Origin: Chelydra serpentina
Lineage: Eukaryota; Chordata; Testudines; Chelydridae
Reading direction: 5' to 3'
Length of the DNA stretch: 64,000 bases
Assembly: GCA_037349315.1 (NCBI GenBank)
Contig: JBAIAC010000026.1
Span: forward strand, 4,898,001-4,962,000
In this document: positions 38,976 to 52,300 of the stretch, piece after piece
Position numbering within the stretch: position 1 is the stretch's first letter
How the letters are laid out: every line of letters begins with the position of its first letter
Made by a program: the position numbers and the translations under genes
Notes under the pieces: generated by a model
The model's database searches: none
Seen by the model: the letters and a program-made list of their open reading frames with translations, nothing else
Told to the model about the DNA's origin: nothing

Positions 38976-40617
38976 GCTGCATCAGATCAGTGGCCCTGGG
39001 GTCAGGCACCCAGCCAAACCGCGGGTTCTGCGCGAGAGAATGAGCCAGCCCAGATCCCCCTGTGCATAGTTAATTGCTGACGTAGCTGAGCAGCAATTAG
39101 GCCAGGCACAGCTTGGCCTAATAAAGGCTTACGAGGGCTCAATCCACAAGCCCCACGGCTGCTGATGGTGGAGGTGCCTTAGGGAAGCTGGGTAGGAAGC
39201 TAGTCCCTGAGGACTCCCTGGAAAGCAGCGACTCCTGGAGAGAGGAACAGGCCGAGGCAGACGATGCGCCCAGGCAAGGCAGAGCAGCCCAGCAGAACAG
39301 ACTGGGCACGGGATCTCCTGGGGCAGCAAAGAGTAACTGCGGGCGGGGGCCGACTAGCGTCTGGCCAGAGACCTGGGCGCTGGGCAGGGATCTAACCTGA
39401 GAGTCCCCCAGGCTGGGGCGGCCAAATAGAAGCCTGATTAAGATGGGGCAGAGAGCTGCTGTGGGGCAGCTGACTGAGGCTTTCCCTGGGGGTTTTGGGT
39501 TGCCCTTGTCTGTTAAATAAAGGGGGCCCTCTGACGAATGAGCTCTTTAATACGAGAAAGGCCACCTTAGACTTGTTCATACCCTGGGTGAGGGGAAACT
39601 GAGGCTGGGGCTCATCTGCAGGGCTGCGCCTCACCCTAGGAGATGTGCCAGGGTGCTCTCCATGCCATTACAGGCCCCAGATTCCCCTTCAAGCTCTATG
39701 CTGGGCCCCACAGCAGCAAACCCATTTCATGGCACCTGATGTGGCAGATGTGATTGTGGAGAGGTGGCTTTAAACGGGAACAAAATGCTGCTGCGACCTT
39801 GACCGTTAGTCAGCCCTGCATAGCTGACAGGGGCCCCATAGGACTCGCCTATTGCAGACCAGAGCAATAACAATCTCTCTACCCAGCCTACGTGAGCGAG
39901 GACTTGCTGCACTGGCTGTTTGCTTGTTTGTGAGTGTCTCTGTGGGGAGGTGGGGGACTGAGGAGGGCAGGCAGGGCTAGCTGTCACGGGGGCGATTGCA
40001 TTTAGCTCGGGAGTCGGGACACAGCGAACTCCGCGACCTTGATCTCTGGCTGGAGGGAGCCTGTGGTCCGGGGCCTGCCCCGTGGTACTTCTGTCTCCTG
40101 CACTCACCAGCGGCCCCTGCTGGTCGTCTGTTGTGCCATTCCTGGGGGGTTTGTCTAGACTAGCACCACAGCCATGGTTTAGTGGGGTCAGGTACTGCGT
40201 TAGCCAGCCCTGACTGCAACTCGGGGCTCAGCCGTGGGTCACAGGGAGGGGAGGGTGATCTCTCCACTACCCAGCCCAGTCCCCCAGAGGTTTCTCAGAA
40301 CCAGGACACCCCTTGGCCCAGGCTCTGGCTTCAGCGGGGAGCCCCTGTGCAGAGCAGCACCCTGGGGTGGGGTGTTCGTGGGTCCTGCACTGCCAAGTGG
40401 ATGGGTTCCACACGGTGCCATGAGGCTACCTACAGCCAACGAGTGGTGCCCAGCGGCCTGGAGGCAGGCAACTGGGGTGCCCCGGCCAGGCCAGGGTCCA
40501 GTCAGAGGGGGGGGGACAGGAAGAGTGGGGACAGCTCCCCCGCCGGGTCACAGGTCTGGCTCAGGCTGCCAGCGCCGTGTGAGCCGGGTGGGCGTTCTCT
40601 CACCACAGCAGGGATGG

Positions 40618-40735
40618 AGGAGCTGCTGCCCCGTGGTGTCTGTGTCCCGCTTTGCCCAGGCTCAGCTGGGCCCAGCTTTCCCCCCCTCCCCCCGAGGGAC
40701 TGGCTCTTCCTGCTCTCTGAGCAGCTGGAGGACAC
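40618..40735. repeat. Dispersed repeat copy A (paired with 42500-42625)
   Basis: Shares TTTGCCCAGGCT.AGCT.GG, then CCCAGC and AGGGACTGGCTCTTCCTGCT with 42540-42625. Unknown family. Both lie in the LCAT-to-kinase intergenic region, about 1.9 kb apart. Confidence 0.7.
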
Positions 40736-41786
40736 AGGCCCTGCCTTCTTTGCGCGGGCACCAGGCCTCAGCCTGGGAGTGCCCCATGTCTCTTGATTGT
40801 TCTGAGAGCCGCTGGTCTATCTTAGCAGCCCAGCGGTGGGCCTGGCCGTGGCCCTTTCCCCAGAGGGCTACAGCAGGGGGCCGCGTGGAGGCAGGGTGGT
40901 GGCGGTGGCTTCTGAGCTATGGGCGTGCAATGGACGTGGGCTCCAACAGGAACCTTGGGCCGCCTGCACGTTGCATTGGAGCAGGGGGCCAATGGGCGGC
41001 GTTGCCATGGGGCCAGGTCCTCGGGCAGCTGCGTGTGCTCCAGAGGGGAGGCAGGGGGGCCGGGTGACTGCAGAGCAGCGGTGTGCAAAAGGGTCACCAG
41101 ACAGGGCAGTTGAGGTAGGAGCTGCTGCAGGGTGGGATAGCGGCGGGAGGACGCTTGGACCCAGCATGGTTCTATCCGCGTAGCTCCCAGTGGCGCGACG
41201 CTGATGGCAAAGCAGGCGATGGGGCTGAGGGGCAGCGAGCAGAGGGTGCATGAGGGGGACACAGGCAGGTCCTGCTACAATAGGGGTGGTTATATGGGCA
41301 CACTGAGCTGGCACCGGCCATCCCATGTGTGGCTTGGTCTGTCTGCACCAGGAACAGCCTGAAGAAAAGGTGCTTTGGATGGAGTTTGCTAACGAAGTGA
41401 AACAGCATCTACCTGCAAAGACCACTTCCCTCCCCGTCCCCCCGGGGGACCTGGGCAGCCAAGCTCACCGCACCGGTGTAACTGGGGAGGGCAGGTGCGA
41501 GCCCAGAACCGTGCGTCCCTTGGTCTGACAGGGCCCGAGGCTGAGGCGTTCGGGGCAGGCAAGCCGTGGGGCTGCTTGAGGGGGGTGCAAAGGGCTGCTG
41601 GGAGGTCTGTCCAATGGGCATTTTGTGCCTTTCTCTGATGTCTCTCCCTCAGCAGCCAGAGGGAAGGCCTAGCACTCGGCAGCCACCCACCCTCCTGCCG
41701 CAGGCCTGGGCCTGGCAGCGCAGCCCGGGAAAGTCGGCAGGAAGCAGCTGCTCGGCCAGGGCAGAGGGTGAGGGGCGTTCCTCAAG

Positions 41787-41966
41787 CAGGGCTGGCTCCA
41801 GGCACCAGACGACAAAGCACGTGCCTGGGGCTGCGCCTTGTAAGGGGCGGCAGTCTGGGGATTCTGGCTGGGGCGTCCGGTTTTTGTTTTTGTTTTGCTT
41901 CGGCAGTTCGGTGGTGGCCATTTTTTTTTTTTGCTTGGGGTGGCCAAAAAGCTGGAGCCGGCCCTG
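41787..41966. mobile_element. hAT-type MITE, 180 bp
   Basis: Perfect 8-bp duplication TCCTCAAG (41779-41786 and 41967-41974). Ends CAGGGCTGGCTCCAGG and, in reverse complement, CAGGGCCGGCTCCAGC. Contains T-rich runs (41880-41935). Confidence 0.9.
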
Positions 41967-42499
41967 TCCTCAAGGCCGCTGCTGTGCAGCCATCTGGGAT
42001 TTCTAACAGTTCCCCAAATCCTCTCCGTGCCCCAGACATGGCCGCCGATGGCTGGGATGTTCCAGCCTCTGGCTTCTGGAGCGTGACCCCCTCTGCGGCG
42101 TTGGGCTGGGACTCCCGAGCTGGGAATGAAACATCCTGGCTGGGGCATAGGTGACTCCAGCTGGCCTGGCCCGCTGCTCTCTGCACCTGGGCTTCATGCT
42201 CCCAACAGGCAGGTGGCTACTGTCCATGGGCCCCTGCACCAGGCAACGCGACACCTGGCTGCAGGCCCCTCCCAGGGTGACCATGCCTTTGAGGAGGGGT
42301 AGCAGGCCCTGCCCAGGGGTGTTGGCTCAGAGGGGAAGCTCCTCTGCCCGCCATGGCTGGCTCTCTCCCCAGGCTCTTGGCCCAGGGGCTTCCTGCCAGC
42401 AAGACCCTGCCCAGCTCCATCCAAACTTTTGCCTCCTTGAAACTGCCCCAGGGAGAGGCTGGCACAGGCTGTGGGGAGAACGGGTGTGACGTTCTCAGG

Positions 42500-42625
42500 A
42501 CACCCGGGACGGGGAGTCGCTGGGTCCCGCCCTGCCCGGCGGGACTGAGCTTTGCCCAGGCTGAGCTAGGCCCAGCCCACCCTGCCCAAGGGACTGGCTC
42601 TTCCTGCTCTCTCGGCAGCCGGAAG
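42500..42625. repeat. Dispersed repeat copy B (paired with 40618-40735)
   Basis: Same unit as the copy at 40618 with a few substitutions, for example GCCCACCCTGCCCA in place of a C-rich run. Confidence 0.7.
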
Positions 42626-43211
42626 CCCGGCCTTGCCTTCTCCCGCCCCAGCCGCTGGCTCTCGCTCCAGCTACTTGAGCCAGTCCCCAGCTTCCGAGAC
42701 TCCCTGCAACTGCTGCTCCCCAGGCCTCTGCACTGCCTGGCCATCCCCGTCCCACGAGCTGAGGGGTGCCCCCTGCTGAGCCTCCTTCCTCAGGGGTCTC
42801 CCCACAGGGCTGTCCCTTAGGGCCCAAGGCCTGGCCCGAGCGAGACGCTTGACCTCAGGCGTCATTCCCCGCCAGGAGGGGGAGCGGATCTTGGTGGGAG
42901 GGCTGAGGTCCCCTCCCCCTTATAAAGGACCAGCCAGCCTGGGGCCGGCCCGGCAGGGCGTGACGTCACGCTGGGCTCGGGGAGGGAGAGCCCCAAAGGG
43001 GACAGCTTCTCCCTGCAGAGGAGCCCTGGCACCTGGCCAGGCAATGGGCACCACCAGCTGTGGAGAGAGGGGCATCAGCCACAGGCTGGGGCAAGGGGAG
43101 ATGGTGGCAATATTCAGGGCCCTGAAATGATTTCAAGAGTTGGTGCAGCAACAACCAAGCAACCAATTTTTTGTCCAAAAAGTGGCACCGCTAATGGGAG
43201 GAAGGACCATG

Positions 43212-44935
43212 GCTGGAGGGGGCAGTGCTCTGATCCACTATGGCATACGGAGGGGGGTCCTGGGCTGGGGGGTGCAGTGACCTGATCCACTATGGCACGG
43301 GGGGTGTGTGTGTCCTGGGCTGGGGGTGCAGTGACTGATGCAGTATGGCATGGGGGGGGGGTGTCCTGGGCTGGGGGGTGCAGTAACCTGATGCAGTATG
43401 GCACGGGGGGGGGGGGGCGTTCCTGGGCTGGGAGTGCATTGACCGTATGCAGTATGGCATGGGGGAGGGGGGTGTCCTGGGCTGGGGGTGCAGTGACCTG
43501 ATACAGTATGGCACGGGGTGGGGGGGGCGTGTTCTGGGCTGGGGGGTGCAGTGACTGATGCAGTATGGCACGGGGGGGGGTGTTCTGGGCTGGGGGTGCA
43601 GTGACTGATGCAGTATGGCACAGGGTGGGGAGGGTGTTCTGGGCTGGGGGGTGCAGTGACTGATGCAGTATGGCACAGGGTGTGGGGGGGTGTTCTGGGC
43701 TGGGGGTGCAGTGACTGATGCAGTATGGCACAGGGTGGGGGGGGCGTGTTCTGGGCTGGGGGTGCAGTGACTGATGCAGTATGGCACGGGGGGGGCGTGT
43801 TCTGGGCTGGGGGGTGCAGTGACTGATGCAGTATGGCACGGGGGGTGTGTGTGTTCTGGGCTGTGGGGTGCAGTGACTGATGCAGTATGGCACGGGGTGT
43901 GGGGGGGTGTTCTGGGCTGGGGGTGCAGTGACTGATGCAGTATGGCATGGGGGGGGTGTTCTGGGCTGGGGGTGCAGTGACTGATGCAGTATGGCACAGG
44001 GTGTGGGGGGGTGTTCTGGGCTGGGGGTGCAGTGACTGATGCAGTATGGCACGGGGGGGCGGGTGCAGTGACCTGATGCAGTATGGCACGGGGGTGTGTG
44101 TGTGTTCTGGGCTGGGGGTGCAGTGACCTGATGAGGTATGGGACAGGGTGTGGGGGGTGTTCTGGGCTGGGGGTGCAGTGACTGATGCAGTATGGCACAG
44201 GGGGGGTGTGTTCTGGGCTGTGGGGTGCAGTGACTGATGCAGTATGGCACGGGGGGGCGTGTTCTGGGCTGGGGGTGCAGTGACTGATGCAGTATGGCAC
44301 GGGGGGGCGTGTTCTGGGCTGGGGGTGCAGTGACTGATGCAGTATGGCACGGGGGGGTGTGTGTGTTCTGGGCTGGGGGTGCAGTGACCTGATGAGGTAT
44401 GGCACAGGGTGTGGGGGGTGTTCTGGGCTGGGGGTGCAGTGACTGATGCAGTATGGCATGGGGGGGGGCGTGTTCTGGGCTGGGGGTGCAGTGACTGATG
44501 CAGTATGGCACGGGGGTGTGTGTGTGTTCTGGGCTGGGGGTGCAGTGACCTGATGAGGTATGGCACAGGGTGTGGGGGGGTGTTCTGGGCTGGGGGTGCA
44601 GTGACTGATGCAGTATGGCATGGGGGGGGCGTGTTCTGGGCTGGGGGTGCAGTGACTGATGCAGTATGGCACGGGGGTGTGTGTGTGTTCTGGGCTGGGG
44701 GTGCAGTGACCTGATGAGGTATGGCACAGGGTGTGGGGGGGTGTTCTGGGCTGGGGGTGCAGTGACTGATGCAGTATGGCACGGGGGGGGTGTGTGTTCT
44801 GGGCTGTGGGGTGCAGTGACTGATGCAGTATGGCACGGGGGGGCGTGTTCTGGGCTGGGGGTGCAGTGACTGATGCAGTATGTCATGGGGGGGGCGTGTT
44901 CTGGGCTGGGGGGTGCAGTGCTCAATACACTGTGG
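43212..44935. repeat. ~50-bp minisatellite with higher-order units
   Basis: About 33 units on GGGCTGGGGGTGCAGTGACT with GATGCAGTATGGCACGGGG and TGTTCTG. Some units carry ACCTGATGAGGTATGG (44120, 44385, 44545, 44706), the last ones about 160 bp apart, giving a three-unit higher-order repeat at the right end. Intergenic. Open frames here are artefacts. Confidence 0.97.
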
Positions 44936-47900
44936 CATGAGAGGGCAGCGCTTTGATTTTAAATGAATGTAAGAAAAAGCAAAACAAAATGAAATGTGCT
45001 CTGGCTGTGGCAAGGTGCTGTTCTCCCCCCCACCTCCCCCCATGCCTGGCTCAGCATGACCCTGCTCTGTGGTGCATCCCTAGGCCTGGGCTGTGGGGCA
45101 GGCAGCAATCCCCACATCTGACCCCAGCACCCATCGCAGGGAGACTCCCCTGCACTCCCGTCATTCTGCTGCCCTCCCAGCTGGCTGCTGGCGTGCAGTG
45201 GCCCAGTGCTCCTCCCCCCACCCCTCGGAGGCCAGGGCAAACCACCCCCGGACTGGGCTGGGTAAGGCCAGCCGTCCCCGTCCCCCCCGCGCTGCGAGGG
45301 TCTCCCCGGCTCTGAGGAGAGAGGGGAGCCGAGCTCCACAGCTCCTGGGCCCCAGGCACAAACAGCCCCCCCTTTCCCCTCTCCCAGCACCTGCCTCTGC
45401 CCCTAAACCCTTAAAGGACCCATGATGTCCCAGAACAGGGGTTGACTGGCCCCATCCCCACTACCCCTTAAAGGCAACAGACCCCCCATCACACTGACCA
45501 ATGACACTGTGCACACCCCTTTGTCCTTCTAAGGGGAACCTCCCTCCTCAGTGCCTGGATTCCCCACTTATTAGTCCTGCCTGAATTCGGGCTCTAAAGT
45601 CCTCAGAACAGGGAGTTTCTCTCCCCCTGCCTAGCTCACTTTTGGGAACCTGAAAATAACCTCCGGTGAACAGTGGGGGCACTGGCACACGTGGCCTGGT
45701 GCGGTCATTTCCTGAGGTTGGGCATCGACCAGCTCTCATGAAATGCTGCACTGGGATTTTTGTTTGATGAAGTTTTTTTTTTTTACAGGGAGCTCTGGCA
45801 AGCAGCAGTGACTTTTGCTCTCTGCTTAATCTAACTAGGGCCAGCTCTTGGGGCTGTCGTTCCCTGGGAACTAAGGATTGCGCCCAGCCTGCATGCTGTT
45901 TGTGACCACCTCTGCTCCAGGCCTGTCGTGTACAGTGAAAATAATCAAACTGCACTAAGACTATACCCAGACTGAACGTCACCCATATCTGCTCCAACAA
46001 GAAGCCAACCGCAGAGCCCCTTCTGTTACCACTTGGCAGAAGGCAGCAGTATAAAATAGGACATTAACCCTGGTTGTTTCTGCTCCTCTCTCTCTGGCAG
46101 CCCAGTGAAGGAAACGGAGACGCTGTTTTGAAATCAAGAGCTTATTTTACTGGACCGACTTGCTTTGCTTCCCAATTGGACCCGATCCATTCAGTGCACA
46201 TTATGCAGAACTCAGCAGCGAGCTCTGGCTCCAGACTCTATTCACAATTCATTTCTTGCCAGCAAGAAAACAAAGAGATAATAAATAGAACGCTTATAGT
46301 TACAGGGGTCCGGAGGGAACGGATTAGATTGTATACGTGTGCGCGCGTGCATGACATACACCTTCCCCCACGCCCCCCCCCGCCCGCCCTGGTCCCCCCC
46401 CGACACTTTGCAGACAGGGCCCCTCTGGCTCCAGGGTGGGTGAGTACGGGGGATGGGAAATGCTCCTGTGGCCATGCATGGCTGGGGCTGGAAGCGCAGC
46501 GTGGTGCCCCGGCAGGCGGGGGAGGGGATATAGCAATCTCTATTTAAATTCCATTAAAATAGACTATTTTAAAAAATTATTTCTAATCGTTATAAAAACG
46601 CCCCAGGCAGAGCCAGGCGGGCTGAGGCGGCGGCTGGCTGCCTGGGCACTGAGAGCCGCCCGACGCCCCCAGGACCAACGGGACATCAGGCTCTAGGGGG
46701 CTGTCCGAGAAGGAAGAGGGTGCATCAAGGGCTGGGCAGGCCTCCCCCGGCCAGGCGGGGCTTCTCCAGCCTCGTACGACCCCGTGTGCCCAGCGCATAG
46801 CGCCCTAGCATCACTGCTACCCACTGGCAGGCGGCTTGGGGTGCCGCCATTTGGATTCCATCAGCATCTTCCTTCCTTTGCTTGCGGAGGCAGCCAGCAG
46901 GGCTGGCCTGGGCGGTGTGCGGGGGAGGAGGCTGTGCGTGGCGCGGGCACGGCTCCCGCTGCTCTCTGTGGCACTCCGCGCTGGCTTTGGCTCTCCCGCA
47001 GACCTCGGTGCCCCCGGGGAGCGGGGGTGACGCAGAGACCAGGGGAATATGGCTGTGTCCTGGGGCTGCCGGGGCCAGTGGAGCAGGTTAGAGCAGCCCT
47101 GAGGATCGCCCTAACCTGTGCCCCAATCACCGTGGCCCTCTCCAGGGTGTTGGACTGCCCTGCCCTCGCCCGGAGCCTTGCCAGCAGCTGGAGATGACGC
47201 TGGACCAGCTGGAGAGGCATTTCCCAGGGTGCTTTGCAGCCCCTCCTTCAGCCAGCAGGTGCGAAGGGGTCCTGGGGGCAGCGGACGTCCGACCCTGGGC
47301 TGCTTCTGGAGCATGGAGTGCAGTGGAGGGGAGGCTGGGTTCCTCCCCAGAACAGGAGCATTGGCTTCCGCTGTTAACCCTTTGGTAACTGGCCCAGATT
47401 CTGCCCCCACAGAGGCCGGCCCCAGGGAGGAGCAGTGCAGCTGCCCCTCAGTGCGTTCCCTCGGGGACTGGGGTGGCTGAGCTTCCTGGGGTCCCACGTT
47501 CTACTCACACTCCCAGGCTCCGGCTCGGGAGCCGAGGAGCATGGCTGAAGTGCAGCTGCAACCGCTCAGGTCTTTGTGACAGGCCAGGGCTTCTCGGAGA
47601 CCATATCCCCCAGCTCAGCTGGCTTGTCTGAGCACATGGGAAGAAGCCTGGCAGCATGAGCTCCCCCTGGATGTCTATGCAGCGAGCTGCTTAGCCCCTG
47701 GGCGGATCCCAGCCTCTGTCCTCTGCCAGCTGGAGAGGTCGGACCTACCTTTGTGGGGTCTCGGGGGTCAGCATGAAGGCAGGAATTTTGCAGGAGCAGC
47801 ATCCTGGGGAGAGCCCAATGTGCCACTGCAGGGGGGGAACTGACAGCACCGGCAGCCAGCCTGGGTGGGCGAGGGGGGTGCTCTCCGGGAGATCGGCCAG

Positions 47901-48179
47901 CCAGGTGGCTCCCGCCCGGCCAGCACACTCTGTGGCCGTCCGAGGGCCCATGCGAGGAACCAGGTGCTCAATGCGCTCCCCAAGCAGGGCCCCGGGCCGA
48001 GGGAAGGGAGAGCAGGCGGGACAGGGCAGGACTGGGTCTGAGTCCAGCCCGAGGGAGCCAGGAGAACAGCTGCTCTGTGGGAGCAAGAGACCGAGACCGG
48101 AAGCTGCATGTTGTTCCTTAGCCCTGCACCTGCCAGCAGCCCCTGGCCTGGGGCCGTCGCTTTCCGGCCCGGGCTGTGT
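44936..48179. other. Kinase downstream region, possible 3' UTR
   Basis: No exon recognised. An AT-rich stretch at 46520-46600 stands out in GC-rich DNA. No clear minus-strand AATAAA was found, so the kinase polyadenylation site is not placed. Confidence 0.4.
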
Positions 48180-49329
48180 CTAGATGACATGGCAGCAGTT
48201 GAACTGTCCCAGGGACAGCAGGCTCTCCTTGGAGCTGGGCCGGATCTTGAAGGCCAGCGCCTTCTCACACAGCGGGAACTGCAGGAGCCTGTCCTTCAGG
48301 TGGGTGCTCTTGTTTTTAGCAGGGTCTATCTTGATGACGTTGTCGGCCGCGGTTTCGCCGCCCGCGGTGCTGCCGCGGCGGGGGCTCTCAGCCGGGCGCG
48401 TGGGCCTGGTGGAGGAGTCTGTCTCAGGGGGCCCGGCAAGTTTCCTGGCCTTGTCTTCTGGAACTGGCGTCCCGGCCTGGAGGCTCCCAGTGCTCCCGGC
48501 AGAGCCAGCGACGGGCCCCTCGCAGCTCCCTGGATACAGGGCCTTGCCCGCCTGCCCCAGGCTGCCACCATCCTCCATTTCCGTGGTGGTGTGGTCCTCC
48601 TCCGGCTCCGAGCTGCCTTCAGCCTCGCACCTCTCCAGACCCGCTCCCCCGCCCGCCCGGAGCTCTGCGTCCCCCTCTGCCGCCGGGGTCCCCGCAGGGC
48701 GGGGGCTGGGGACGCTCTCCCCAAGGCTCCAGCTGAGGTTGTCCGTGGCCTCCCGCGCTGCACTGTGGCTTGTCGCCTCTCGGGGCTGACCCGGCTCGCT
48801 CCTGGGACTCGGCGCCCCCCTGAGAGGCGGCGGCTGCCAGCTGCTCCCCGGGCCCTGCTCCAAGAGGCCTGGCTTGGTGGCCCCAAGGCTCTTCTCCCCC
48901 TTACCATGGGCCACAGTGCCACGGCAGAACAACAGGGAGACCCTGGAGCTCTGGAAATCTCGCATTTGCTCTTGGTTTAAAGAGGAGCTTCTCCTTCCCA
49001 CTGCGTTGGCCTTCCCCTCCTCCTCCTCCTCCTCCTCTTCCTCCTCGCAGATCTGCTGCAGGGCCGGGGCGCTCTTGGCAATGGGGGCGTCTGCCAGGGC
49101 GGGACTGAGCAGGGCTCGGACCAGCTGCCCATTTCCATGGAGGCCGGGGGGCGCGTCGTCTTTCCCCAGGGCAGAAAAGGAAATGGGCTTGCCCTCTCTT
49201 TTCCCAGAATCCTCCGCGGCAGACCGGGGCTGGGGGCTGGAGAAAGCTGTCAGCCTGGCTGGCATCTCTGCGAAGGGTGAGCGGTCCCTGGTGTCGCCCA
49301 TGGTGCTGAACGGGTCCGACAGGTTGGCA
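48180..49329 (-). CDS. SNRK-like kinase coding exon 5 (disordered tail, stop)
   Basis: Acceptor TTTCAG before 49329; stop TAG at 48182-48180. A Ser/Pro/Glu-rich, probably disordered tail of 383 residues. A glutamate run is coded by CTC-type repeats on the plus strand at about 49014-49047, after SAPALQQIC, which matches the SAPVLNQIF site in human SNRK. It ends with LQFPLCEK and CCHVI, the conserved SNRK terminus. Confidence 0.9.
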
Positions 49330-52300
49330 CTGAAAGAGAGGGGAGCGAGCCCAGGGTCAGGCCCAGGGTGGGAGGAGCCCCTGCGGCAGGGGCACTAAGT
49401 GACCCTGGGTTCCCTGCAGCATGGATCCGGAGCGGGGGCTGGTGGAGGCTTGGCTGGGACTACCAGCAGGAGGTGGTGCTGCAGCCCGGAGCCAGCGTCG
49501 GACTGGTACTACAGCTGCCCAGCCAGGACTCCCAGGCCCTGGCACGTCGACAGGAAAACCTGGGTGTCGGGTACCCCACTCCCGGCTCTGTGCCAGGCCG
49601 GATGCCATGTCCCGCAGACAGGCGTCTGGGAGCGTTTGGACCCCAGTGAAGGGGCCAGGATTTCATCCCACATCCCGGGGCAGCTCCGATGAAGGGATGT
49701 GGTGCCAGGCACTGCACTCTGCTGCCTCCCTGTGCCCTGGTGCTGAGCCGTGGCCTACCCCAGCCGGAGGGCGTGGGCTCACCTGTTCTGCACCTGCTGG
49801 GCCAGGTTGTAGACCAAGCTGAGCTTGTGGCTTTGCTTCTCCTGCTTCTCCCGGAGGATCCGCTCCGCCAGCAGGAAGTACGTGGCCGTGATGTGGTTGT
49901 AGCGATTGGCCTCCAGGGCCCTGGGGGGACGCAAGGCACAGGTGAGAGCCGCACCCCAGAGGAACCCAGCACAGGGCTCTGGGCGCGCTCCAGCGCAGCG
50001 CAGCGCTACCAGAGAGGAGTATGAGAGTGACCCATGTTCTGTCCCACCCCCCTGCCCTGCTCCCCCGGTCTGCAGAGAACAGCCTGTCCTGCCCTCCCCC
50101 TGCGCCCACCCTGCTCCCCTGGTCTGCTGGGAACTCCCTGCTCTGCCTGCCCCCCGCCCCCACTCCCCCGGTCTGCAGAGAACGGCCTGTCCTGCCCTCC
50201 CCCTGCGCCCACCCTGCTCCCCTGGTCTGCTGGGAACTCCCTGCTCTGCCCCCCGCCCCCACTCCCCCGGTCTGCAGAGAACGGCCTGCCTTGGCGCTGC
50301 CCTCCCCCCACCGCTACCCTGATCTGCAGAGAACCTTCTGGCCCCTCCACCTGAACCCACCCTGCTCCCCTGGTCTGCAGTGAACGCCCTGCCTTGCCCT
50401 CCCTACCCTACTGGAAACCCCCGTCCTGCCGGAAATGCCCTCCCACATCCAAAAGAGCAGCTGCCCCAGGGGGCAGGGTGGTATTGCTGGTGCCAGAGGA
50501 CCTGCCCCTCTCTCGCAAGGGTCTCTATCGCTCCGTGCAAGGACTGGGCTGGGGATCAGTCACTCAGCCAAGCCCTGTGCAGAGCTCCCTGCCCCCTGTC
50601 CATGAGGGATGGGGAGATGCCAGGCCCAGGGCACCACACAGACGGGAGCCTGCCCACAAACAGCCCAGCGGGAGATTGGTGCAGAGACCCCCCCACCCCC
50701 GCCCGGCCGGCCGGCACTCACTCCTGGATGGCGTCCCGGTCCGCTATGTTCCCACACGTCATGGCCTGGATGATGATGTCATGTTCCTTCTCGGACACCC
50801 GCTTGTGCGACGTCAGGGGCAGCAGGCAGCGGCTGGCTGGGGAGGGGTCCACGCCCTGCAGCCAGGGGTGCGCCTCAATCTGCTCTAGGGAGGCCCGCTG
50901 CGTGGGGTCCCGCTGCAGCATCCTGCCGATCAGACTGCCAGAGAGCAGAGGGGGGCAGGGTCACAAGCCAGCCCGGGAGTGAACAGCCAGGAGACGCTGC
51001 CCCAGGCCCGCAGCAGCACCCGGAGCTGAGGTGCACAGAGCCACGGGCTCCAAGGCCAGGTGGGACCCACCCAGCGATCCCTGGGCCAGCCCGGAGCTCT
51101 GGGCCTTGCGTGGAGGGTGGGGGTCTTTCTCCAAGAGATGGAGAACGCATCACGCCTCTGGGACCATTGTTCCACTGGTTCCCCTTCCTGGTGAAAACCT
51201 GCTCCCTCCTTCCCCGCTGAACCAGCCCTCAGATCTCTGTGGCATGGGTGTGACCAGCCTGCCCCATGCCCCCGTCTGGCTGGGCCCCCGGAGGCGGGGG
51301 CGGAGGGGACTGGGGGTGCATACTCAGCACACTGCAAGGACACGTGGGGCGGGACGGCGTAGCGGCAGTCCATGATCATGGTCAGCGTCTCGCTGTCGTT
51401 GGCCTCCTGGAAGGGCGGCTGGCTGCACACCAGCATGTACAGGATGACGCCCAGGCTCCAGACGTCTGCAGAGAGAAGGAGACACAGAGAGCTCAGCCTA
51501 CTGCGGCATCGGGCCAGGAGCGTCCAGCTGGGATGGGGCGCGGGATCCAGCAGGGGGGACGGAGCCAGCCACGGGGGCAGCGGCTTTCCAGCTGCCCTGG
51601 GCGGGGATGGCATTACTGGTGCCTGCCCCTCTCTTGCACAGGGTCTAGGTCTACCCCCGGCAGCCACGGCCCACCTCCGCAGCACAAACGCGTGTGAGCC
51701 AGGCAAGCCCTGGGAGGAGGGAAGCGTCCGGAGGCCTGGAGAAGTCTCAGGCCTGGCCTGCCCAGGTGAGTTGTGTGAGGAGCATGTGATGGGGCCAGTG
51801 GGCGGCTCCCTGCCCCGGCCCGTGGCCTGGTTTGAGCCTGCCCGTTCTCAGCTCCGTCGGCCTCCAGCCAGCATGCTGCTTGCGCCCCACACAGCGCCTG
51901 CTGCAGGGTAAGAAGTAACATGTGGTGTCTCCGGCCTGGCCCTGCTGGCTTCCCAGTCCATCTGGCTCTGCGCGGACGCTGCAAATTCACAGCCGGCCCT
52001 TTCAGGAAGCTGCATCTTGAGCCAAGACTCCAGACCTGCCTCCCCCACTGGCAGGCCCCCAACTGGCCCCGCCATTTCCAAACTGATCTGAGTCCTCCTA
52101 GGAATAGGAAAGCAGCTTGAAAATTAGCCCTTCGCAGAGTTGCTGCTGCCGCCTCCATCCTCACCAGCTCGTGCCAGGCTAGATGGGTGCCCCAGGAAAT
52201 ACCAGCAGCAGCCTGGTGCATTGCACCAGAACCTCAAGGGGAAAAGCCAGGAAGTCCAGAATGAGTGGGCTTTCAGCGGCATGGTGGTGCTGCTCACAGG

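Larger units (their letters stand above)
38976..43210. other. Intergenic sequence between LCAT and the kinase
   Basis: Apart from the MITE at 41787 and the two repeat copies above, no gene, RNA or element was recognised. Open frames are short or incoherent. Confidence 0.5.

Noticed and set aside
43114..45043. 600-codon open frames on the minus strand
   Set aside because: Simple translation of the ~50-bp tandem array; no domain.
46580..48179. Additional kinase exons downstream of the stop
   Set aside because: The last exon ends with the conserved CCHVI terminus; no further open frame resembles SNRK.
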